Origin: Massilia kyonggiensis
Lineage (GTDB): Bacteria > Pseudomonadota > Gammaproteobacteria > Burkholderiales > Burkholderiaceae_D
Assembly: GCF_024756235.1 (NCBI RefSeq)
Contig: NZ_JANUGY010000002.1
Coordinates: forward strand, 62,001 to 126,000
Length of the DNA: 64,000 bases
Reading direction: 5' to 3'
Shown here in pieces: positions 16,282-25,857 of this stretch; position 1 is the first letter of the stretch, and each line of letters starts with the position of its first letter. A model generated the notes under the pieces. The model saw nothing but the letters and a program-made list of their open reading frames with translations. It ran no database searches and was not told where the DNA came from. The position numbers and the translations under genes were made by a program.

Positions 16282-17046
16282 TCAGGCGTTGTTCGGGGTG
16301 ATGCCCCAGTTGGCCGGGACCTGCTTTTCCGGCTCCGGTGCGGGCTGGGGATTGGCGGGCGGCTGCACCGGAGCGGGCTGGACGGGCGCCGGCGGTGGCG
16401 GCGGCGTCACGCACGGCGGGGCGGCCGAGACGGTGTTCCTGATCATGCCGGCCGGGCACGACGTCGCGCCCTGGCCCAGCGGTGCGACGACCTTGCCGTT
16501 GGCCTGCGACGGCACGACGCGCGGCGTCTTGCGGGCCGTGGCCGAGGCGGCCAGTTTCTTCTTCTGGTCTTCCGGCAGCTGCAGATAGCTTTCCCACGTC
16601 GCGTTCTTTTGCTCGGGGGCGATCTTGCGGGTGCGCGTATAGGTTTCGCGCGCCAGCTCGCGCTGCTCCGGGGTCAGCTTGACCCAAGCGCGCATGCGTT
16701 CGTGCACGCGCTGCTGCTCTTCCGGTTTCAGCGTGGCGAAGCGGTTCGCGAGCTGCAGCCATTTCTGCTTGCGCACGCCATCCATCTGGTCCCACTCGGC
16801 CTGCAGCGGTTGCAGGGCCACCTGCTGGGCCGGCGTCAGGCTGCGCCACAGGGGCTTGTCGCCGCCTTTGTGGCTGCCCGTGGCCGGTTTGGCGGGCTCG
16901 GCAGCAGCAGCGTCGGCCGCCGCGTCGCGCGTGGCCGGGCCGGATGCGGGAAGGAAGCCGCCTTGCTGATGGAGGGTCAGTGCGGCCGCGCCAACGAGCA
17001 CGACGGCGGCGGCGGCGCCGGCAACCTTGAGCTTGTTAGCCGTCAT
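16282..17046 (-). CDS. DUF3106 protein, probably membrane-anchored
   Basis: A 254-residue protein with an N-terminal hydrophobic helix (about 8–26), an Ala-rich linker, a helical DUF3106 region (about 65–170) with repeated 'LTPAQQ…', 'LKPEEQQRVHERM', 'LTPEQRELARETY' units, and a Pro-rich C-terminus. The repeated L(T/K)PEQ pattern resembles periplasmic helical sensors of the CpxP/LTXXQ type, which is inference only. It stands three bases downstream of the DUF3619 gene in the sigma factor operon. Confidence 0.82.
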   Translation of the reverse strand: MTANKLKVAGAAAAVVLVGAAALTLHQQGGFLPASGPATRDAAADAAAAEPAKPATGSHKGGDKPLWRSLTPAQQVALQPLQAEWDQMDGVRKQKWLQLANRFATLKPEEQQRVHERMRAWVKLTPEQRELARETYTRTRKIAPEQKNATWESYLQLPEDQKKKLAASATARKTPRVVPSQANGKVVAPLGQGATSCPAGMIRNTVSAAPPCVTPPPPPAPVQPAPVQPPANPQPAPEPEKQVPANWGITPNNA

Positions 17047-17049
17047 CCT

Positions 17050-17457
17050 TTACTGGGCTCGCTGCGGCTGTTGCTGTGCTTGCTGCTGTTGCGCGAGGTA
17101 AGCGTTGAAGCCGTGGTCGGTATAGGCGGTCAGGGGCAGGTCGTCGGACAGCACGGCCGCATCCAGCTCGGCCAGCTCGGCGGCACGCTGCTCGCGTTCG
17201 TACTGGTACACGCCGACCATGCCGGCCGCCATCAGCAGCAACGGCGCGACGACGGCGGCACGCGCCACCCACTGCATCGAGAACAGCGCGCCCAGGTCGA
17301 ACGACGCACGGCGGACCGGTGCGTCGGCCTTCTTGCGAGCGAGCGCGGCCGCGCGCGCGGCGGCCAGGCGGTCCGTGGTCGAGGCCGGCAGGTTGTCGAG
17401 GTTCTCGTTCAGGGCATGGCGGATCTTGTACGCCAGGTTGATGTCGTCGGTGTTCAT
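17050..17457 (-). CDS. DUF3619 protein, possible anti-sigma factor
   Basis: A 135-residue protein with an N-terminal cytoplasmic helical segment ('LAYKIRHALNENLDNLP'), one membrane helix at about 64–84 and a short Gln-rich C-terminus. Its start overlaps the sigma factor stop by four bases. Size, topology and position match a single-pass anti-sigma factor, but no known anti-sigma motif is visible, so this role is inferred from context. Confidence 0.8.
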   Translation of the reverse strand: MNTDDINLAYKIRHALNENLDNLPASTTDRLAAARAAALARKKADAPVRRASFDLGALFSMQWVARAAVVAPLLLMAAGMVGVYQYEREQRAAELAELDAAVLSDDLPLTAYTDHGFNAYLAQQQQAQQQPQRAQ

Positions 17458-18023
17458 AATTTAATTCCCTTGGCCTCCAGGGCTTTCTGCAGGGCATGCG
17501 TGGCGCGAGAGCAATGCGTTTTTACACTGCCCTCGGAGCATCCCATCGCTTCGGCCGTCTCGGCCACATCCATGTCCTGCCAGTAACGCATGAGGAACGC
17601 TTCCCGTTGACGCGCCGGGAGCTTTTGTATCTCTTCCTCGATCAGGCGCAGCGTTTCCGCCCGTTCGACCTGATCCGCGCTCGACTCCGCGGCGGACGTT
17701 CCTTCCTCGGCCTCGTAAGATGCAAGTATATCAAATTCCTCGTCGTCTTCGTCCCGGCGGCCGAGGCCTCCGAAGAGGCTGATCCAGGTATTTCTGACCT
17801 TTTCGCGGCGGAAGTAATCGAGGATGGTGTTCTGCAGGATGCGCTGGAAAAGCATCGGCAATTCGGCCAGGGGCTTGTCGCCGTATTTCTCCGCGAGCTT
17901 GATCATGGCGTCCTGAACGATGTCGAGCGCTGCCTCGTCCTTGCGGACCGCGTACGCCGCCTGCTTGAAGGCGCGCCGCTCGACACTCTCGAGGAAGTCG
18001 TTGAGTTCTTTATCAGTGGCCAT
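17454..18023 (-). CDS. ECF-type RNA polymerase sigma factor
   Basis: A 189-residue sigma-70-family protein: region 2 at about 20–85 ('DIVQDAMIKLAEKYGD…LQNTILDYFRRE'), an acidic linker rich in D/E/S (about 95–130), and region 4 at about 130–185 ('LPARQREAFLMRYWQD', 'GCSEGSVKTHCSRATHAL'). ATG 18023 is preferred; a GTG at 18044 is an alternative. It heads an operon with three downstream genes encoding membrane-associated proteins, suggesting envelope-stress control. Confidence 0.9.
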   Translation of the reverse strand: MATDKELNDFLESVERRAFKQAAYAVRKDEAALDIVQDAMIKLAEKYGDKPLAELPMLFQRILQNTILDYFRREKVRNTWISLFGGLGRRDEDDEEFDILASYEAEEGTSAAESSADQVERAETLRLIEEEIQKLPARQREAFLMRYWQDMDVAETAEAMGCSEGSVKTHCSRATHALQKALEAKGIKL

Positions 18024-18190
18024 GCGATAAGTGGTGGGCGCCACTGGTACGTTGCCTGTGGCTTTTCGGAAAACTTTCGAATGCTAGCAAAAATTATGGA
18101 TGACCGCATCCGAAACAGGCAGGGTAGCGTGTGCGGCTTTCCCGCATTGACACTAGAATAGTTGGATTGACATCATTTGGAGTCGGCACG

Positions 18191-18814
18191 ATGCGCATCC
18201 TCGGCAAGGCAAGCTCGATCAACGTCCGCAAGGTCTTGTGGACCGCTACCGAACTGGGCATCCCGTTCGAACGGGAAGACTGGGGCAGCGGCTTCCGCTC
18301 CACGCAGGAACCGGAATTCCTCGCGCTGAACCCGAACGCGATGGTGCCGGTGCTGGTCGATGGCGATGCCGTGCTGTGGGAGTCGAACACGATCAGCCGC
18401 TACCTGGCCACGCGCTATGGCGACGGGCGCCTGCTCCCGGCCGAGGCACTAGCCCGCGCGAAGGTCGAGCAGTGGATGGACTGGCAGGCGACCGAATTGA
18501 ACAATGCGTGGCGCTACCCGTTCATGGGCCTGGTGCGGGGCAGTCCCGCGCACCAGGATCCCGTGCAGATCGCCGCCGGCATCGCCGGCTGGAATCGCCA
18601 GATGGGCCTGCTCGAGCGGCACCTGGAAACGGCGGGCGACTACGTGGCGGGCGGGGCATTCTCGCTGGCCGACATCGTGCTGGGCCTGTCCACGCACCGC
18701 TGGCGCAAGACGCCGATGGACGAGCGGCCCAGCTATCCCGCCATTGCCGCGTGGATGGCGCGGCTGGAAGCCCGCCCCGGCGCGCGGACGTGGCTGCCGG
18801 ACGAAATCGCTTGA
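18191..18814 (+). CDS. Glutathione S-transferase
   Basis: A 207-residue GST: N-terminal thioredoxin-like domain ('LGKASSINVRKVLWTATEL', 'NPNAMVPVL', 'WESNTISRYLATRYG') and helical C-terminal domain ('SLADIVLGLSTHRW'). The catalytic Ser is probably one of S9/S10. The substrate is unknown. ATG 18191 begins the family N-terminus. No operon partners; a TTGACA at 18147–18152 may be part of its promoter. Confidence 0.88.
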   Translation: MRILGKASSINVRKVLWTATELGIPFEREDWGSGFRSTQEPEFLALNPNAMVPVLVDGDAVLWESNTISRYLATRYGDGRLLPAEALARAKVEQWMDWQATELNNAWRYPFMGLVRGSPAHQDPVQIAAGIAGWNRQMGLLERHLETAGDYVAGGAFSLADIVLGLSTHRWRKTPMDERPSYPAIAAWMARLEARPGARTWLPDEIA

Positions 18815-18831
18815 AAAAATAATTATTTATC

Positions 18832-18860
18832 TTGACCAGAATGGTGCAACGCAGTAAGGT
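18832..18860 (+). promoter_or_regulatory. Candidate sigma-70 promoter of ilvIHC
   Basis: TTGACC (18832–18837) and TAAGGT (18855–18860) are separated by 17 bases just after the GST gene, in an AT-rich stretch. Transcription would start near 18867, leaving a leader of about 300 bases before ilvI. Confidence 0.55.
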
Positions 18861-19174
18861 ATAGAACGCTTTGCACCCCCGAAGCTTATTGTCAAGCCAG
18901 CTTGTCACACAACGTCAACCTCGGCATGACGCGCTTTCACAATGTAGGCAGTTTGCTCCAACCCGTGCCACAAGCGCGAGAGATTCGCATTCCGCTACAG
19001 TAACTCAAGCTGAACGAGTTGCGTCCAGCGCCGGTTCGTAAGGATCCTACGGCATCCTGAAAGATCGACGTGACCGCAGAAAGAAGGGAAGCATGAGCAC
19101 TGTTGCGTGACACGTATCTCGTCAGGGACGAGCATCCGATCAATCTCCCTATGGGTTTTGAAAGGAAACGTATC
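18861..19174 (+). other. Long untranslated leader of ilvIHC
   Basis: This stretch has no convincing gene. A 25-codon open frame starts at 18926 (MTRFHNVGSLLQPVPQ…, ending 19003) and contains several Leu, Val and Ile codons, but no run of them and no clear terminator follows. A strong ribosome site GAAAGGAAACG lies before ilvI. It may hold an attenuator or a regulator-binding region, not resolved by eye. Confidence 0.4.
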
Positions 19175-20899
19175 ATGAGTAACGACGCAGCAGCTCCCAT
19201 CACGGGCGCTGAGATCGTAGTCCGTTGCCTGGCGGAAGAGGGCGTGAAGCACGTCTTCGGTTACCCCGGCGGTGCGGTTCTCTACATCTACGACGCCATC
19301 TTCAAGCAGGACAAATTCCAGCACATCCTGGTACGCCACGAGCAGGCAGCCGTGCACGCGGCCGACGCGTATTCGCGCAGCTCGAATGAAGTGGGCGTAT
19401 GCCTGGTCACGTCCGGTCCGGGCGTCACCAATGCCGTCACCGGCCTCTCCACCGCATACATGGATTCGATTCCGATGGTCGTGATTTCCGGCCAGGTTCC
19501 GACCAATGCGATCGGCCAGGACGCATTCCAGGAATGCGACACCGTGGGCATCACGCGCCCGGTGGTGAAACACAATTTCCTCGTCAAGGACGTCAAAGAC
19601 CTTGCCGATACCATCAAGAAAGCCTTCTATATCGCACGCACCGGCCGTCCGGGCCCGGTCCTCGTCGATATCCCGAAGGACGTGAGCATGCAGAAGGCGA
19701 CGTACTCGTACCCGAAAGAGGTCGAGATGCGTTCCTACCGCCCCGTCGACAAGGGCCACGCCGGCCAGATCCGCAAGGCAGTGCAGCTGCTGCTGGCGGC
19801 CGAGCGTCCGATGATCTACACGGGCGGCGGCGTCATCCTCGCCAATGCATCGAACGAACTGAACAAGCTGGTCGACAAGCTCGGCTTCCCGGTCACGAAC
19901 ACGCTGATGGGCCTGGGCGCCTACCGCGCCACCGACAAGAAATTCGTCGGCATGCCGGGCATGCACGGCACCTACGAAGCGAACATGGCGATGCAGCACT
20001 GCGACGTCCTGATCGCCATCGGCGCCCGCTTCGACGACCGCGTGATCGGCAACCCGAAGCACTTCGCGTCGAACCCGCGCAAGATCATCCACATCGACAT
20101 CGACCCGTCGTCGATCTCGAAGCGCGTGAAAGTGGACATCCCCATCGTCGGCAACGTCAAGGACGTGCTGGTCGAACTGCTGTCGCAGCTGGATGCCGCC
20201 GAGCAGCGTCCGAACCCGGCCGTGCAGAAGTGGTGGCAGCAGATCGAGGACTGGCGCGGCCGCGAGTGCCTGCGCTATGCGACCTCGGATGAGCTGATCA
20301 AGCCGCAGTCCGTCGTCGAGAAGGTCTGGGAAGTGACCGGCGGCGACGCGTTCATCACGTCGGACGTGGGCCAGCACCAGATGTGGGCCGCGCAATACTA
20401 CCCGTTCGACAAGCCGCGCCGCTGGATCAACTCCGGTGGCCTGGGCACGATGGGCGTGGGCCTGCCGTACGCCATGGGCGTGCAGATGGCGAACCCCGGC
20501 GCGACCGTGGCCTGCATCACGGGCGAGGGTTCGATCCAGATGAACATCCAGGAACTCGCGACCTGCAAGCAGTATCACCTGACGCCGAAGATCATCCTCC
20601 TGAACAACCGCTTCCTGGGCATGGTGCGCCAGTGGCAGGAACTCGACTACGGTTCGCGTTATTCCGAGTCGTACATGGATTCCCTGCCGGACTTCGAGAA
20701 GCTGGCCGAGGCCTATGGCCACGTCGGCATGCGCATCGAGAAGCCGGGCGACGTCGACGGCGCACTGCGCGAAGCGTTCGCCATGAAGGACCGCCTGGTG
20801 TTCATGAACTTCATTACCGACCGCAGCGAAAACGTCTGGCCGATGGTCAAGACGGGTAAAGGCCTGTCGGAAATGCTGCTCGGATCGGAGGACCTGTAA
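19175..20899 (+). CDS. ilvI: Acetolactate synthase large (catalytic) subunit
   Basis: A ThDP- and FAD-dependent enzyme of 574 residues that makes acetolactate from pyruvate (or acetohydroxybutyrate with 2-oxobutyrate) for valine, leucine and isoleucine synthesis. The ThDP-activating Glu is E56 in 'VRHEQAAVHAADAY', and the Mg/ThDP motif is 'CITGEGSIQMNIQEL'. Start at 19175 is favoured by the adjacent ribosome site. Its stop overlaps the ilvH start by one base. Confidence 0.95.
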   Translation: MSNDAAAPITGAEIVVRCLAEEGVKHVFGYPGGAVLYIYDAIFKQDKFQHILVRHEQAAVHAADAYSRSSNEVGVCLVTSGPGVTNAVTGLSTAYMDSIPMVVISGQVPTNAIGQDAFQECDTVGITRPVVKHNFLVKDVKDLADTIKKAFYIARTGRPGPVLVDIPKDVSMQKATYSYPKEVEMRSYRPVDKGHAGQIRKAVQLLLAAERPMIYTGGGVILANASNELNKLVDKLGFPVTNTLMGLGAYRATDKKFVGMPGMHGTYEANMAMQHCDVLIAIGARFDDRVIGNPKHFASNPRKIIHIDIDPSSISKRVKVDIPIVGNVKDVLVELLSQLDAAEQRPNPAVQKWWQQIEDWRGRECLRYATSDELIKPQSVVEKVWEVTGGDAFITSDVGQHQMWAAQYYPFDKPRRWINSGGLGTMGVGLPYAMGVQMANPGATVACITGEGSIQMNIQELATCKQYHLTPKIILLNNRFLGMVRQWQELDYGSRYSESYMDSLPDFEKLAEAYGHVGMRIEKPGDVDGALREAFAMKDRLVFMNFITDRSENVWPMVKTGKGLSEMLLGSEDL

Positions 20900-21390
20900 T
20901 GCGACACATCATCTCCGTCCTGCTGGAAAACGAAGCCGGCGCGCTGTCGCGCGTGGTGGGCCTGTTCTCGGCACGCGGCTACAACATCGAGACGCTGACC
21001 GTGGCGCCGACCGAAGATTCCACCCTGTCGCGCATGACCATCGTGACGACGGGTTCGGACGACATCATCGAGCAGATCACCAAGCACCTGAACCGCCTCA
21101 TCGAGGTGGTGAAGGTGGTCGACCTGACCGAAGGCCAGCACATCGAGCGCGAGCTCATGCTGATCAAGGTGAGGGCAGTCGGCAAGGAACGCGAAGAAAT
21201 GAAGCGCACCGCCGACATCTTCCGCGGCCGCATCATCGACGTGACGGAAAAAACGTACACGATCGAGCTGACGGGCGCGAAGAGCAAGCTGGACGCCTTC
21301 ATCGACGCCATCGACCGCGCCTCGATCCTCGAAACCGTCCGCACGGGCGGTTCCGGCATCGGCCGCGGCGAGCGCATCCTCAAGGTTTGA
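20899..21390 (+). CDS. ilvH: Acetolactate synthase small (regulatory) subunit
   Basis: A 163-residue regulatory subunit that activates IlvI and gives valine feedback inhibition. The N-terminal ACT domain (1–75) includes 'SVLLENEAGALSRVVGLF', and the C-terminal domain ends 'GSGIGRGERILKV'. It is translationally coupled to ilvI (TAATG junction). Confidence 0.96.
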   Translation: MRHIISVLLENEAGALSRVVGLFSARGYNIETLTVAPTEDSTLSRMTIVTTGSDDIIEQITKHLNRLIEVVKVVDLTEGQHIERELMLIKVRAVGKEREEMKRTADIFRGRIIDVTEKTYTIELTGAKSKLDAFIDAIDRASILETVRTGGSGIGRGERILKV

Positions 21391-21461
21391 CGCTGGCGAT
21401 ATATTCGGCGGACCTCGTGTCCGCCAAACAAAATAACGAAACACGAAAAGCACAGGATTAA

Positions 21462-22481
<1,020 letters not shown>

Positions 22482-22498
22482 TCGTCTTTAGCTGATTC

Positions 22499-22531
22499 AA
22501 AATCGCCCCGCTGGTCGGGGCGATTTTTTTT
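22499..22531 (+). terminator. Rho-independent terminator after ilvC
   Basis: AAAATCGCCCCG and CGGGGCGATTTT pair around a CTGGT loop, and the right arm runs into eight T residues. Located 17 bases after the ilvC stop. Confidence 0.92.
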
Positions 22532-22542
22532 GTGTCCTTCGT

Positions 22543-22558
22543 TTGCAATCAATTGCAA
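22543..22558. promoter_or_regulatory. Inverted repeat TTGCAAT-CA-ATTGCAA
   Basis: A perfect inverted repeat with 7-bp arms and a 2-bp spacer, about 90 bases upstream of the SIMPL-domain gene and just past the ilv terminator. It looks like a dimeric repressor site, but the protein cannot be named. Confidence 0.4.
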
Positions 22559-22649
22559 CTTTCCATTACATAAACTCGACTTTTACGTCAAACCGGTTAT
22601 CGTTCTCCTGCCGCGGCACCAGCCGCGCATGCAATCAAGGAGAACAACA

Positions 22650-23414
22650 ATGTCCATCAAAAAACTCGTCCTGTTGACCGCGCTGGCGTCCGCCCTGTCC
22701 GCGCAAGCCCAGTCCGCGCCCGCCACGAGCGGCACCCTCGTCATCGTGCCCGCGTTCGGCGAAGTGAAGCATGCCAACGACGAGGCGACCGTTACGTTCG
22801 CCGTCGAAGAGCAGGACAAGGACCGCGCGGCGGCCACCGCCCGCGTCAACCAGAAGATGAAGCAGGGCACGGATATCGTGCGCCGCGAGGATCCGCAAGC
22901 AGAACTCAAGACGGTCGGCTATTACACCTACCCCGTCTATCCGGAAGTGCCGGACGGCCCGCGTCCGCTGGCGAACCCCGCCGCGCGCCGCGTCCCGATC
23001 GGTTGGCGCGTGGGCCAGTATCTGGAAGTCAAGACGCGCAACCTGCAGGCGCTGCCGAAGACGGCGGCCGCCGCGATGAAGGTCGTCAACCTGAACGGCA
23101 TCGACTACCACGTGAGCCCCGAACTGGCAAAACGCCTCGACGACGAGCGCATCGCCGCCACGTACCGCAACCTGAACGAGCGCATCGCTTCCATCGCGCG
23201 CGCGATGGGCCGCAACGTGAACGACGCGGTCATCGACACGGTCGACTTCGAAGGCAGCGGCAATTACGCGGGCGGCCAGGCCGAGGCGGCGGCACCGCAG
23301 ATGATGCGCATGTCGGCCAAGCGCGCGGACATGGCCGAGATGCCGGAACCGAGCTTCGAGCCGGGCGAGACGACCTTGCAGATGCGTCTGGTCGGCAAAG
23401 TAAAATTCCGCTGA
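22650..23414 (+). CDS. Exported SIMPL-domain (DUF541) protein
   Basis: A 254-residue protein with a signal peptide (cleavage probably after 'ALSAQAQS', near residue 20) and a SIMPL/DUF541 domain covering most of the rest ('VIVPAFGEVKHANDEATVTFAVEEQ', shown in part). Proteins of this family are periplasmic or outer-membrane linked with poorly defined, often stress-related roles. ATG 22650 follows AAGGAG. It is a single gene between the ilv terminator and pssA. Confidence 0.85.
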   Translation: MSIKKLVLLTALASALSAQAQSAPATSGTLVIVPAFGEVKHANDEATVTFAVEEQDKDRAAATARVNQKMKQGTDIVRREDPQAELKTVGYYTYPVYPEVPDGPRPLANPAARRVPIGWRVGQYLEVKTRNLQALPKTAAAAMKVVNLNGIDYHVSPELAKRLDDERIAATYRNLNERIASIARAMGRNVNDAVIDTVDFEGSGNYAGGQAEAAAPQMMRMSAKRADMAEMPEPSFEPGETTLQMRLVGKVKFR

Positions 23415-23500
23415 GCGTAGCCGTTCGCTAACACGGGGGTGCGGACCTTATAATGGCGGGGTCCGCGCCACCTCGGTGCATTGTTGAGAAAAAGAAACCT

Positions 23501-24361
23501 ATGCCGACACTACCCCGACGCCGCAAACCCGGCGCCATCAAGGCGCCCCGCTTCGCCCGCTTCAGCCGCGTCCGCAAGACGGACGCCGCCGGGACCCGCC
23601 CGCGCCGGGGCATCTACCTGCTGCCGAACGCCTTCACGACGGCCGCGCTGTTCGGCGGCTTCTACGCGATCGTGATGGCGATGAACCAGCGCTTCGACCA
23701 CGCCTGCTGGGCCGTGTTCATCGCGATGGTGCTGGACAGCCTGGACGGCCGCGTCGCCCGCCTGACGAACACGCAATCCGAGTTCGGCGCGCAGTACGAC
23801 AGCCTGTCCGACATGGTCTCGTTCGGCGCCGCGCCGGCGCTCGTCATCTACGAATGGTCGCTGCGCGGCCTGGGCAAGCTGGGCTGGATCGCCGCGTTCG
23901 TCTACTGCGCCGGCGCCGCGCTGCGCCTGGCCCGCTTCAACACGAACATCGAAGTCGTCGACAAGCGCTTCTTCCAGGGCTTGCCGAGCCCGGCCGCGGC
24001 TGCGCTGGTCGTCGGCTTCGTGATGATGATGACGGACCCGGACATCAACGTCAGCGCGCGCAAGGTCGACTGGATCTCGTGGGGCATCGCGCTGTTCGCG
24101 GGTCTGACGATGGTGACCAACGTGCCGTTCTACAGCTTCAAGGACGTCAATTTCCGCAAATCGGTGCCGTTCATCGTCGTGTTCCTGATCGCGCTCGCGC
24201 TGGCGCTGCTGGCGATCGATCCGCCCAAGGTGCTGTGGCCGCTGTTCGTCGTGTATGGCCTGTCGGGCTATGCGGTGTATTTGTACCGCCTCGCGAAGGG
24301 CAAGCCCGTCAGCATTATCCAGACGGATGAAGAGACGCTCGATCCGAGCGAGCGCCGCTGA
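23501..24361 (+). CDS. pssA: CDP-diacylglycerol–serine phosphatidyltransferase
   Basis: A 286-residue integral membrane enzyme that makes phosphatidylserine, the precursor of phosphatidylethanolamine. The CDP-alcohol phosphotransferase signature DGxxAR…G…D…D is seen in 'DGRVARLTNTQSEFG' followed by 'YDSLSD'. A basic N-terminus of about 45 residues precedes the first of about seven membrane helices. This is the type II (membrane) PssA of betaproteobacteria. Confidence 0.93.
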   Translation: MPTLPRRRKPGAIKAPRFARFSRVRKTDAAGTRPRRGIYLLPNAFTTAALFGGFYAIVMAMNQRFDHACWAVFIAMVLDSLDGRVARLTNTQSEFGAQYDSLSDMVSFGAAPALVIYEWSLRGLGKLGWIAAFVYCAGAALRLARFNTNIEVVDKRFFQGLPSPAAAALVVGFVMMMTDPDINVSARKVDWISWGIALFAGLTMVTNVPFYSFKDVNFRKSVPFIVVFLIALALALLAIDPPKVLWPLFVVYGLSGYAVYLYRLAKGKPVSIIQTDEETLDPSERR

Positions 24362-24366
24362 CGAAA

Positions 24367-24386
24367 AACGCCCCTGTCGGGGCGTT
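24367..24386 (+). terminator. Hairpin between pssA and the phasin gene
   Basis: AACGCCCC and GGGGCGTT pair around a TGTC loop five bases after the pssA stop. The following GTCATTT is a weak T-tract, and the reverse strand has five consecutive T (24364–24368 complement), so it may serve both convergent genes. Confidence 0.7.
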
Positions 24387-24429
24387 GTCATTTCCACCCC
24401 TCGCGGGGCATTGTCGTTGCTACGGACGG

Positions 24430-24969
24430 TCAGCCGGCTTTCGCGGCCGGCTTGCCCTGTACGCCGCTATCGGCCCCATTGCCCGCGCTTTGCAGGTTGC
24501 CGCGATGGACGCTGCCGTTCTGGAACGGGTCGCGGAAATTCCTCAGCGTGTCCTGCTGCGTGCGCAGGCTGTTCTGCGTTTCCTCGGAGGCGACGCGCGC
24601 CACTTCGTCGGCCAAGGTGCGTGCGGTGCGCGACGTTTCCTGCACGTGCTGCTCGGCCACGCGGGCCAGGTCGACCTGGGAATCGGCCACGACGCGCGAC
24701 AGGTGCTGCTGGTAGGCGCGCAGCTTTTCCGCGGCCGGCTGGGCGCGCGACGCGGCGGCGGAGATGACGTCGGTCGGGTGGCTCGTCGTCAGCAGCTGCT
24801 GGCCGGCGAGATTGCTTTCTTCGAGCAGCGTCTGGCTCAGCTGGATGTTGGCGTCGATGAGGTTCTGCAGGGAACGCGACATCGATTTCGACATGTCGTT
24901 GAGGAAGGCGACCTGGGCGTCCAGGTGCGAACGGACGGCGGGCGTGACGGATTGCGAGAACAGGAACAT
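24430..24969 (-). CDS. Phasin-family protein
   Basis: A 179-residue helical protein beginning 'MFLFSQSVTPAVRSHLDAQVAF', typical of PhaP-type phasins that coat polyhydroxyalkanoate granules. The body is amphipathic with many A, Q, S and L residues ('DMSKSMSRSLQNLIDANIQL'), and the C-terminus is low-complexity. ATG 24969 has GAGG upstream. The gene is convergent with pssA; no pha synthesis genes are in the window. Confidence 0.86.
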   Translation of the reverse strand: MFLFSQSVTPAVRSHLDAQVAFLNDMSKSMSRSLQNLIDANIQLSQTLLEESNLAGQQLLTTSHPTDVISAAASRAQPAAEKLRAYQQHLSRVVADSQVDLARVAEQHVQETSRTARTLADEVARVASEETQNSLRTQQDTLRNFRDPFQNGSVHRGNLQSAGNGADSGVQGKPAAKAG

Positions 24970-25093
24970 GGATGACCTCGTAAAAGTGGATCCGCTTCGG
25001 AAAGTGCGACTCGGAGAGCGCGCCGTCAGGCTCGCCGATTTCGATGACATTCCGATGACAGGTCCAATCGTGCGCGGGTATCAGTCACCTGCA

Positions 25094-25804
25094 TCAATCT
25101 CGTGCGGTGCGCCATTCCTGGGAGCTGGCCGGCGATTCGTGCTCCGGGCAGTTGGTGATCCTCGTCTTGCCGTGCTTTTCGATCATGTCGATGCTGGTCG
25201 CGGGCGAACGCTCCGTGACGCAATAGGTGATCCCGCCCGCGACGACGCGCGTGCGGCGGGCGCCGTCGCCCGTATTGTTGACCAGTTCGTCCTCGCCGGG
25301 CCCCAGGCGGGCTGCAGCCGCGATCCCCTTGCGCAGGCGGATCTGCGGACTGTCCGGCGGGGCCACGATGTAGGGATTGTTTTCCTTGCGCAGCGCGCGG
25401 TCGATGGCGCCGACGTCGCGGCGGGCGCGTTCCAGCATCGTGGCGCCGGCGGAGGGCGCCGCCGGTGTCGCGGGCGCGCTCGCGGCGGGTGTATCGGCCG
25501 CCTGCGGCGTCACGGCGGGGGCAGCCGGCACGGTCACGCGGGGCAGGGTGATCGCACCCGCGCGCGGCATCATGCGCGGGGGCACGGGCGCCTGCTCTTC
25601 TTTCTCGCGCCGCGGCTGCGGCACGGCGGGTGCCGGCAACCGTATCCACTGGATCGTCGAGCGCGGCGGATCGGGCGTGACGGCGGGCGGCCGGCGCGTC
25701 ATCTGCCAGCCCAGGATCAGGACGACATGCACGAGGACAGTGGCGGCGATGCCGACGTGGCGGCGGTCGCGCGGCGGGAGCAGGGTGGAGACAGTGGCGA
25801 TCAT
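25094..25804 (-). CDS. Hypothetical membrane-anchored Pro/Ala-rich protein
   Basis: I do not recognise a family. The 236-residue product has an N-terminal membrane helix ('VGIAATVLVHVVLILGW', about 17–33) followed by a long Pro/Ala linker (about 38–120), the layout of TonB-type energy transducers. The C-terminal part lacks a recognisable TonB fold. It has two cysteines (in 'TYCVTE' and 'ITNCPE') that could form a disulfide in the periplasm. No neighbouring ExbBD or receptor supports a TonB role. Confidence 0.68.
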   Translation of the reverse strand: MIATVSTLLPPRDRRHVGIAATVLVHVVLILGWQMTRRPPAVTPDPPRSTIQWIRLPAPAVPQPRREKEEQAPVPPRMMPRAGAITLPRVTVPAAPAVTPQAADTPAASAPATPAAPSAGATMLERARRDVGAIDRALRKENNPYIVAPPDSPQIRLRKGIAAAARLGPGEDELVNNTGDGARRTRVVAGGITYCVTERSPATSIDMIEKHGKTRITNCPEHESPASSQEWRTARD

Positions 25805-25857
25805 GTCGGCCCAGTATAGCCAGCGTGGATCGCCATAACCTCACACATTGTTGCGGA

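Noticed and set aside
18926-19003. Leader peptide for classical attenuation of ilvIHC
   Set aside because: Branched-chain codons are scattered rather than in a run, no clear ribosome site is seen and no terminator hairpin with T-tract follows, so I list it only as part of the leader.
25094-25804. TonB protein
   Set aside because: The N-terminus and Pro-rich linker fit, but the C-terminal TonB fold motif is absent and no ExbB/ExbD genes are adjacent.
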